Source: CAYHDN01 sp964355425
GTDB taxonomy: Bacteria > Patescibacteriota > UBA1384 > XYA2-FULL-43-10 > CAINNR01
Assembly (NCBI GenBank): GCA_964355425.1
Contig: CAYHDN010000006.1
Location: forward strand, 1-26,867
Direction: 5' to 3'
DNA length: 26,867 nucleotides
The position numbers and the translations under genes were made by a program. Under the pieces are notes generated by a model, which had not been told where the DNA came from, did not search any database, and was given only the letters and a program-made list of their open reading frames with translations. Every line of letters starts with the position of its first letter. Positions within the stretch are counted from its first letter, which is position 1. This document shows, piece by piece, positions 12,620-19,204 of this stretch.

Positions 12620-13520
12620 CATTGTCAGAAAACGCTTATATTTCTACGTATTTTCTTCAATTCTGGTGATTTTAAGTTTATTGTCAATATTCATTTGGAA
12701 GCCAAATTTTGGTATTGATTTTCGAGGTGGATCGGTTATTGAACTATCATCCGCAAATCTAAGCAGTGCGATGGAAAAAATCAAGGAAAGTTCTTTGGCC
12801 TCCGGTATTGAAATTGAATCGACTAGAAGTTCAGGTGACAATAAAGTTATTCTTCGAACCCGAAATCTTTCAACCCAGGAGCATGAAAGTCTATTGTCAA
12901 ATTTAATAAATACGATTGATAATAATATTATCGAGGATAATTATCAATCTGTCGGGCCGATAGTTAGCCGCGATTTAACAAATAAGGCAATATGGGCCGT
13001 CGTTATCGCTTCAATTGCCATAATCTTCTACATTGCTTTCGCTTTTAGAAAACTACCGAAACCAATGAGTTCTTGGAGATTTGGAATTACTGCTGTCGTC
13101 GCTTTAATTCACGATTTGATTGTAACGACTGGATTCGTCGTCATAATTGGTCATTTTTATCATTGGATGCAGATTGATTCGCTTTTCATTACAGCACTTT
13201 TGACCATTATGGGTTTTTCCGTTCATGACACAATTGTTGTCTTTGATCGTCTGCGAGAAAACGTAATTAAACATCCGAACAGCAAAATTGAGACTCTGGC
13301 TAATGATAGCATCCTGCAGACAATTTCAAGATCAATAAATACCTCACTAACGACAATTTTGGTGCTTTTGACTCTGTTTGTTATCGGCGGCGAATCAATA
13401 AGTCATTTTGTTCTAATATTAATCGCCGGAATTACTTTCGGAACTTATTCATCAATTTTTATTGCTACTATGCTGCTTGTAAGCTGGAGTAATTTGCCAC
13501 GCCATGATGCCGCAAAGTAG
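12612..13520 (+). CDS. secF: Protein translocase subunit SecF
   Basis: SecF is the partner of SecD in the membrane complex that assists Sec-dependent export. The 302-residue protein has a first membrane helix (about 11-29), the signature G34-IDFRGGS-41, a periplasmic domain, and a C-terminal membrane region with IMGFSVHDTIVVFDRLRE, matching the conserved SecF transmembrane motif. ATG 12612 lies inside the end of secD and is preceded by GAGGAGG at 12598-12604, so translation is probably coupled. A T-rich terminator follows at 13599-13637. This is the last + strand gene before the predicted terminus. Confidence 0.95.
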   Translation: MFNIVRKRLYFYVFSSILVILSLLSIFIWKPNFGIDFRGGSVIELSSANLSSAMEKIKESSLASGIEIESTRSSGDNKVILRTRNLSTQEHESLLSNLINTIDNNIIEDNYQSVGPIVSRDLTNKAIWAVVIASIAIIFYIAFAFRKLPKPMSSWRFGITAVVALIHDLIVTTGFVVIIGHFYHWMQIDSLFITALLTIMGFSVHDTIVVFDRLRENVIKHPNSKIETLANDSILQTISRSINTSLTTILVLLTLFVIGGESISHFVLILIAGITFGTYSSIFIATMLLVSWSNLPRHDAAK

Positions 13521-13598
13521 GGGAGTGGCGAGAGAGAAATTTAGACTTTTATCTTTCTGATATATTGGCTACAGCCGATCCAGAGTCTTAACAAAAAT

Positions 13599-13637
13599 AC
13601 TCCAAAAAATAAAATTCCAAATAAATTGGAGTTTTTT
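13599..13637 (+). terminator. Terminator after secF
   Basis: ACTCCAA (13599-13605) or the nearer TCCAA (13616-13620) can pair with TTGGAGT (13626-13632), followed by six T. The two alternative left arms make the exact stem uncertain. Confidence 0.65.
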
Positions 13638-13774
13638 GTTGTTAGCCTAAACTAACGAAATTTTTATCGAATCTTTAAATCATTACGAACAAACAGTAAC
13701 AAATAACGTCGACGGCATACTAATAACCAGATAGCGACCAGAAATAGATGCCCCGTCTGGACAATCTAATCATA

Positions 13775-13784
13775 TTGAGCTCAA
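13775..13784. repeat. TTGAGCTCAA palindrome, copy 1
   Basis: Perfect 10-bp palindrome, centred 259 bp left of the dif centre. Confidence 0.6.
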
Positions 13785-13875
13785 AATTAACCCACAAAGG
13801 ATCCAAATTATCAGCCCAAAACTAATCTTTGATTCTGGGGCATTCTAGGGCTTTTTAAGCCTGAAATTTGCTAAC

Positions 13876-13887
13876 TTTGAGCTCAAA
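13876..13887. repeat. TTGAGCTCAA palindrome, copy 2
   Basis: Same core extended to a 12-bp palindrome (TTTGAGCTCAAA), centred 102 bp from copy 1. Confidence 0.6.
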
Positions 13888-14024
13888 TTATTCAGTCCTA
13901 GAAAAACAAAATTAGAGAAAGACAGTACAGGCCTTGGACAAGAATTACTGCCGACTAAAAAGGCGATATTCGGCTAATTTATTGAGCCATATAAATTGGA
14001 TAGTAATTAATGAATTTTTAGACT

Positions 14025-14052
14025 ACGTCGCATAATGTATCTTATGCGACAC
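14025..14052 (+). other. dif: dif-like XerC/XerD chromosome dimer resolution site
   Basis: The left arm is ACGTCGCATAA (14025-14035), the centre TGTATC (14036-14041), and the right arm TTATGCGACAC (14042-14052). Against my recollection of E. coli dif (left arm GGTGCGCATAA, centre TGTATA, right arm TTATGTTAAAT) it matches at 19 of 28 positions, and the middle 17 bases match at 16. The arms also form a perfect 9-bp inverted repeat around the 6-bp centre, the layout Xer recombinases need. It lies exactly where gene orientation switches from + to -, as expected for a replication terminus. A matching intrinsic terminator is unlikely because no T-run follows on either strand. Confidence 0.8.
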
Positions 14053-14084
14053 TTTATGGCTTTCACCAATCCGTACGTTGTTTG

Positions 14085-14110
14085 TGCTTAAATTGAGCTC
14101 AATTTAAGCA
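14085..14110. repeat. Perfect 26-bp palindrome with TTGAGCTCAA core, copy 3
   Basis: The left half TGCTTAAATTGAG (14085-14097) is followed at once by its exact reverse complement (14098-14110). Its centre is 59 bp right of the dif centre. A spacer-free palindrome of this length is a better protein-binding site than a hairpin. Confidence 0.8.
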
Positions 14111-14274
14111 AGCAATTTCTGATTAAAATTTCAAGAAATATTACTCTCTTCCATCTCCTGTTTTTATTCCCTGCTTATTTCTTAGCAATCCCAAAGATTT
14201 TTTTACATTTTCTGGTTTAAAATAAAAAAAAATATAAACTGAAAAATATTTACACTCCCCTATTGTTTCCACTC

Positions 14275-14296
14275 AAAAAACGCCAGATTTCTGGCG
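14275..14296 (-). terminator. Terminator of the minus-strand ATPase gene
   Basis: Read on the minus strand: CGCCAG (14296-14291), loop AAAT, CTGGCG (14286-14281), then six T. It lies about 43 bp after the stop codon at 14339. Confidence 0.9.
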
Positions 14297-14338
14297 CCAT
14301 CTTGCCAACATACAAAATCACGAATAGGATAGAAAAAA

Positions 14339-17300
14339 TTACTCGAATTTTACAGATACACCTTCTTTTAACAAACTTTCTTCTTTATCAATCACATCAT
14401 TTATTGTCTCGTCAACCAATCCGTCTGTTTGACCTTTCTCCTCGCCAGACTTCTCGATTTCCGGCAAGCTTATCTTTTTCTCGGGAGCAATCTTTTCAAT
14501 TTTTGACTCCCCTGTTTTAGCATCGGAGATTTTTGTTTTGTAGACTTTCTCCATTAAGTCGATCATCAGCTTCCCCTTTTCGTCAACTAAAATTCCCTGT
14601 TCTTCAAATTCCGTTGGATTAATCTCACTGCCGACATACCATTTTACTCCCCCTCTGGCTGTCTGTTCTTTATAAATTTTATTGCCAATGATATTTTGCC
14701 ATTTCAAAATCCTCGGCTTTCTGTCTTTTTCAGTTTTTACTTGTTCGGTTTGTGCAGCTGGACTTTTTTCGTCGTCTTCGGCCGAAGTTGCAACCGGCGT
14801 CTGAACAAGCGGTTTTTTCGCTTCAGTATCGATCTTTTCAAAACTTTTATCACCTGAAATATCCAACTCATTTGCCTGCTTCTGCGGAGCATAACTGATT
14901 CCCGGTGAAGAGTCACGATTACTAAAGAAAGCGTCAGATTCAGACCGCAGTTCCTCTTCAAGCTCCTTGGCTTTCTCAATAATCATGCCTTCTACAATTG
15001 ATCTATCTTGTGAATATTTTTCTCTGGATAATGAAATAATTCGCTCGCGATTGCCAGTAATTTGCGCCACTGGCGGCAATGTTCTGGCTGAAAATGCCGG
15101 CTTGGTTATTCCGTTAATTAAAAGCTTAATATATACATGATACTTGTCTAGATTAACTAAATCATTAGCTTCAAAAACTGGCTCATATTCTTTGACCAGA
15201 AAATCTGCGTCGGTGCCACCGACTCGAAAAGCAACGATTGTGCCGGCATTACCAAAGACCGCATCACGGACAATTTCCGGCATCTGAGTGATATACTGGT
15301 TTGCGATTGTTAAATTCAAATTATATTTTCTGGCTTCAGACAAGATAACAGAAAATGATTCGGTGGCAAAATTTTGAAACTCATCAACGTAAAGATAAGA
15401 ATCAGGACGCTGATCGATTGTTACATCCGCCCGGCTCATCGCCGCTAATTGGATTTTAGTAATCATCATTGCACCTAAGAGAGCCGAATTATCTTCACCA
15501 ATTTTTCCCCGTGAGAGATTTAAGAGCAAAATTTTCTCCGAATCCATAATTTCCCGAATGTTAATCCTCGAATGTGGTTGGCCGACGATATTGCGAATAG
15601 TCGGAGTAGATAAGAACTGGCCGACCTTATTTAAAATCGGCGAGACTGCTTCAGTCCGGAATTTTGCATCATATTGAGCAAACTCGGTGACCCAGAAGTC
15701 TCTAATTACCGGGTCGACAACAAAAGAAACAACCTTCTCCCGAAAACGTTTTTCCGTCAACATTCTTGGAATGTCGAGCATGGTTGATTCGGGATAATCA
15801 AGTAAAGCTAAAACAGTATTGCGTAGAATATGTTCCAATCTTGGTCCCCACGACTCCCCAAAGATTTTCTTAAAAATCCCGACAAATCCTGAGGCTACCA
15901 TGCCTTTAAAATCATCCTCTACTTTGTCTAGAAGATTGAAAGCGATTGGATAGGCGCGGTCGGCCGGGTCAAAAACAATGACATCATCTATTCGGTCGTC
16001 TGGAACACACGAAAGAATCTTGTCGGCTAATTCTCCGTGAGGATCAACGATTATTATTCCCCTGCCCTCACGGATATCATCCATCGCCATATTTTCCATC
16101 AAGACCGATTTACCAACACCGGATTTTCCAATCATATATAGATGGCGGCGGCGGTCGTCGAGTCTGATACCAAACTTCCGAAAAATATTACGGAAATTCG
16201 TCTCCCCAAGTACTGTTAGCTCTTTGGCATCAAGATTCTCAACCAGCGGTAAATCGGAAGGCGGCTCCCCTTTCTTGCTGCCTGCCCAAACTATATGCGG
16301 AGTTTCAACCGTTTGATGAGGCAAGTGGTAAATAGCCGCCAATTCAGAGATGTTAAGAATATAACCTTGCGACTCAAAATTACGGTCTTTATAAAGTTCA
16401 ACAAAACTATTATCATTGATAACAATCGGGCTAACTTTAAAACCATTGGCGTTGGTAGTATTAAACTGTTTAAAAGCCGCCGCTAATCCCTGGACTTTGG
16501 TTTGAACGCTGGTCGGGTCGTGAGCAATTGCCACAATTCTAATCTTGGTTTCAAACCCCAGTTTCATCACTTTATATTCAATACTTTTCATCGCGTCTTC
16601 AACCGGGCCTGAAAGCTTTACCTCCTCACTTCCGCCGGCGTCGTGCAATTCAACCTCTTTTCCGGCATCGACTAATACTTTCAAAAAATTGCCGCCAAAT
16701 TCAATAATCTTTGTCGCAACAACTTTTGGCAAACCGGCAATATTAAATTTTTTCGAGTCGTGCCCTTTTTTTACATTGCTGATATGACTAATCCCCTTTT
16801 CTTGCCATTCGTCCCCTACCGGCCGAATAAGTATTTGAAGCCAGATTTCTTCGCCTGGATTAATTTTTGACATTACCGAAGTAATGCCGGAAAGAGGATC
16901 AACCTCAAAATCAGTAAAAAGCTTGATGGGATAAACTTCAGATTTCGTTGTCAAAAGCTCGCAACCAGCAGTGAATTTTCCGCCAAGATTAATATTAGCC
17001 GTATAATCCGGCACTTTCTTAATTTCTATCGTCGGATATTGAGCATAGATCTGGCCCTCAACAAAATCAACCAGATGTTTTGGTATATTAATATAGAACT
17101 GGACAAACTTATCAATTGAAACAATTTCAAAACTTAAATGGTATTGGTGAGGCACTGCATCTGAATAAATCCCGTGGAGTGATGCGAACATCTGTTCAGC
17201 TGCCAACGGTGATTTTTCGTTGTTCTTCGGCACTTCGATAACTAGCGTTTCATACTCCTGGGCCGAAAGCCAACCCTGACGTTTTTTGTTAACAGCAATT

Positions 17301-17374
17301 TTCCACCACAAATAAAGCAAAAAAAGCGGCCCAATAATTAGAACAGCATAAATTACATAGAGTAACAGCGTCAT
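14339..17374 (-). CDS. Membrane-anchored TraG/HerA-type ATPase, type IV secretion-like (paralogue 1)
   Basis: The 1011-residue protein has one N-terminal membrane helix (2-24) and a long domain before the ATPase (about 40-390). Its RecA-like motor has Walker A G416-KSGVGK-S423 and Walker B YLYV-D664-E665-FQNF. The motor resembles the TraG/TraD coupling proteins and HerA/VirB4 translocases (VDPHGELADKIL, DEFQNFATESF, ANQYITQMPEIVRDAVFGNAG, the last split by the family's FRVGGTDA). An acidic Pro/Glu/Lys-rich tail (about 780-1011) is peculiar to this copy. ATG 17374 is chosen because AGGAG and GAGGG lie just upstream; an ATG 8 codons earlier overlaps a TATAAT -10 box. A DNA- or protein-pumping role at the membrane is likely from the fold; the cargo is unknown. 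Confidence 0.82.
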   Translation of the reverse strand: MTLLLYVIYAVLIIGPLFLLYLWWKIAVNKKRQGWLSAQEYETLVIEVPKNNEKSPLAAEQMFASLHGIYSDAVPHQYHLSFEIVSIDKFVQFYINIPKHLVDFVEGQIYAQYPTIEIKKVPDYTANINLGGKFTAGCELLTTKSEVYPIKLFTDFEVDPLSGITSVMSKINPGEEIWLQILIRPVGDEWQEKGISHISNVKKGHDSKKFNIAGLPKVVATKIIEFGGNFLKVLVDAGKEVELHDAGGSEEVKLSGPVEDAMKSIEYKVMKLGFETKIRIVAIAHDPTSVQTKVQGLAAAFKQFNTTNANGFKVSPIVINDNSFVELYKDRNFESQGYILNISELAAIYHLPHQTVETPHIVWAGSKKGEPPSDLPLVENLDAKELTVLGETNFRNIFRKFGIRLDDRRRHLYMIGKSGVGKSVLMENMAMDDIREGRGIIIVDPHGELADKILSCVPDDRIDDVIVFDPADRAYPIAFNLLDKVEDDFKGMVASGFVGIFKKIFGESWGPRLEHILRNTVLALLDYPESTMLDIPRMLTEKRFREKVVSFVVDPVIRDFWVTEFAQYDAKFRTEAVSPILNKVGQFLSTPTIRNIVGQPHSRINIREIMDSEKILLLNLSRGKIGEDNSALLGAMMITKIQLAAMSRADVTIDQRPDSYLYVDEFQNFATESFSVILSEARKYNLNLTIANQYITQMPEIVRDAVFGNAGTIVAFRVGGTDADFLVKEYEPVFEANDLVNLDKYHVYIKLLINGITKPAFSARTLPPVAQITGNRERIISLSREKYSQDRSIVEGMIIEKAKELEEELRSESDAFFSNRDSSPGISYAPQKQANELDISGDKSFEKIDTEAKKPLVQTPVATSAEDDEKSPAAQTEQVKTEKDRKPRILKWQNIIGNKIYKEQTARGGVKWYVGSEINPTEFEEQGILVDEKGKLMIDLMEKVYKTKISDAKTGESKIEKIAPEKKISLPEIEKSGEEKGQTDGLVDETINDVIDKEESLLKEGVSVKFE

Positions 17375-17396
17375 TAAATTTCCCTCTCCTGATTCC

Positions 17397-17402
17397 ATTA
17401 TA
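17397..17402 (-). promoter_or_regulatory. -10 box of the paralogue 1 ATPase gene
   Basis: TATAAT on the minus strand, about 22 bp upstream of ATG 17374. No good -35 box is visible, so this may be a weak internal promoter. Confidence 0.4.
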
Positions 17403-17460
17403 CTACCAAGCCTGAAAAAATTCTAATCTGCAAACTTTACAATCGCAGGTGTTTTAGCAA

Positions 17461-18501
17461 TTAGAGACTTTCGTATATATACCCTCTGTCAACCTTCTTA
17501 AATTCCTTCTTGGTTTGTAGATTGATAACAATTGTATTTCTCTTAACTTTGCGCGATTTATTCACAAGTGCAATAATTTCACCAATTGACATTGGACTCT
17601 TGGAGTTTGTCAGAATATTTTTGATCACTTCACAGACAGTCCCGTCAGAATATCCCCATTCACGAAGAGCATAGATCCCTCGGCCAATAAGAACAAAGCG
17701 CTGATCAGCGATTAATTCGTTGTGAACAGTCGCCCGAACGACTTGCTTGTTATCGAATTTAAGAGCGGAAATCTCTGAAGTAATTTCAATAAAATGTAAC
17801 GGCTTGCCGGAGGTTTTAAGAACATAGTATATTTTATCACGGATGTTTCGCGGATTAACTGTCGGCCAGCTTTTCAATCCGATTAGACCATTTTTCGCTT
17901 GAACTAATTTATTGCTAATCAGAATGCAGGCAATTAAAAACTCTAAATCATAAGCAGACAAACTGACAACTTCCTTCGCCAGAGTAGCAATATTCTGTGG
18001 CAATTCCTCCTTCTTAAAATAAGCGATAATTTTGTCAATAATCAAGATAATTTTCTCCCTGGAAATCGAAGATAATTTCCAGCCATCTTTGAGGTCAATG
18101 GTTTGATCAATTCTTTCAACCTGGCCAATAATTGACAGAATCAGTCTGGAATAATTTTTAACAAATTTCTGTTCTCCAACATACTCCAAAAGTTCTTCCG
18201 GCAAGTTTTCATTAGCAATAATTTTGCCGGATTTCTCAAAAATTCGGACAATTTCCGCAATGCTTTCCTTATGATCACGATTAAAAATTGAAGACAGCTT
18301 TTTTAGCGAATTTTTTTCAATTTGTCTAATCCGCTCTCTGGAAAGTTTTAACTGACGGCCAATTGCAGAAAGAGTTTCCTTTGTTCCCGTAAGACCGAAA
18401 CGTCCGGAAACTGTTCGGCGTTCTTTTTCGTTCAAAGTCAAAACCATTTGGCTGATGATACCGACCAAATCCCCCTTGCTGATTTTAGTTTTTGCTGTCA
18501 T
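17461..18501 (-). CDS. Sigma region 4-like protein with C-terminal HARE-type winged-helix domains
   Basis: The N-terminus (about 20-70) closely matches sigma70 region 4: a helix-turn-helix TLSAIGRQLKLSRERIRQIE at 43-62, which in sigma factors reads the -35 box. There is no region 2 (no -10 recognition or DNA melting). The C-terminal part (about 210-346) has two winged-helix segments of the HARE-HTH type, related to the RNA polymerase delta subunit: LKTSGKPLHFIEITSEI with GRGIYALREWGY, then ILTNSKSPMSIGEIIALV. The protein is probably an RNA-polymerase-associated regulator, not a full sigma factor. AAGAGGA precedes ATG 18501. It lies 58 bp after the 18560-19096 gene and probably shares its promoter. 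Confidence 0.75.
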   Translation of the reverse strand: MTAKTKISKGDLVGIISQMVLTLNEKERRTVSGRFGLTGTKETLSAIGRQLKLSRERIRQIEKNSLKKLSSIFNRDHKESIAEIVRIFEKSGKIIANENLPEELLEYVGEQKFVKNYSRLILSIIGQVERIDQTIDLKDGWKLSSISREKIILIIDKIIAYFKKEELPQNIATLAKEVVSLSAYDLEFLIACILISNKLVQAKNGLIGLKSWPTVNPRNIRDKIYYVLKTSGKPLHFIEITSEISALKFDNKQVVRATVHNELIADQRFVLIGRGIYALREWGYSDGTVCEVIKNILTNSKSPMSIGEIIALVNKSRKVKRNTIVINLQTKKEFKKVDRGYIYESL

Positions 18502-18559
18502 AATTTCCTCTTAAAATAGTTTTTCCAATAATTTTAACTTTTAATTTTTGACTTTTTGA

Positions 18560-19096
18560 TTATTCTTTTAAGATATTTTCTACCGCTGCCCAATCGCTCT
18601 TGCCGTCTTGTGGTAGCAAAGCAACAATTTTGTCACCAATCTTGGCCTTAAAATATGTTATTGAAGCAGTTAATACGTTGTACAATTCCCCTTCGACATT
18701 TACCCGAAATCCGTCTCCAGAATCTTCCAATATTCCAACAACTTTTTTCCTCTCGACTGGACTTATTTGCTTGTAAATGAAACTTCCATCAGTAACAATC
18801 GTTAGTTTCAAAAGGTCTCCAGCCACCAATTTTGATTTACTGGCATAGTTGGCTGGAATAATATATTTTTTGCCATCCGGGGCAATAAAGTTCTCTCCGT
18901 CAAAAACGCCTTCGATAATATTTCCAGATGCCGGTACTTCGTCATAAATCTCTTTGGCTTTCTCTTCTATCTCAGATGAAAAGATTAAAGACTTGGCGCG
19001 TCTAATTTGATTTTCGGCACTATCAAGAAGCTGTTTTATTTTTACTAAATCAACTTCAGGCACGATCTGAACATCTTTTTTATTTGTTTTTGCCAT
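18560..19096 (-). CDS. Conserved unknown protein with coiled coil and beta-rich domains
   Basis: I remember similar sequences only as hypothetical proteins of Patescibacteria. The 178-residue protein has a charged N-terminus, a helical coiled-coil stretch (about 14-50) and a beta-rich C-terminal half (about 58-178). The latter contains the strings IIEGVFDGENFIAPDGKKY, IPANYASKSKLVAGD and SPVERKKVVGILEDSG, which suggests one or two small barrels, possibly OB-like. There is no membrane segment. It is the first gene after a strong promoter (19126-19154) and is followed by the sigma4/HARE gene, so a link to transcription or nucleic acid binding is plausible but not shown. Confidence 0.6.
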   Translation of the reverse strand: MAKTNKKDVQIVPEVDLVKIKQLLDSAENQIRRAKSLIFSSEIEEKAKEIYDEVPASGNIIEGVFDGENFIAPDGKKYIIPANYASKSKLVAGDLLKLTIVTDGSFIYKQISPVERKKVVGILEDSGDGFRVNVEGELYNVLTASITYFKAKIGDKIVALLPQDGKSDWAAVENILKE

Positions 19097-19125
19097 TTTT
19101 CTTAAATATTTATATTACATATCAA

Positions 19126-19154
19126 ATCATACAACAAATTAATTTTTTTGTCAA
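19126..19154 (-). promoter_or_regulatory. Promoter of the 19096-17461 genes (minus strand)
   Basis: Read on the minus strand: TTGACA (19154-19149), 17 bp and TATGAT (19131-19126). It lies about 30 bp upstream of ATG 19096. Confidence 0.85.
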
Positions 19155-19204
19155 TGATTTTCTAGGTCAATTAGATTAATTAAAATAATTAGGTCAATTT
19201 GCCC

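Larger units (their letters stand above)
13521..14338. other. Gene-free terminus region between convergent operons
   Basis: These 818 bp hold no credible protein gene. They contain the secF-side terminator, the dif-like site, three TTGAGCTCAA palindromes, a small GGCTT-TTT-AAGCC hairpin (13849-13861) and the terminator of the minus-strand genes. Outside these elements I see only A+T-rich spacer. Confidence 0.8.

Noticed and set aside
14027..14050. Inverted repeat at dif read as a simple terminator
   Set aside because: No T-run follows on either strand, and the centre and arms match a Xer site.
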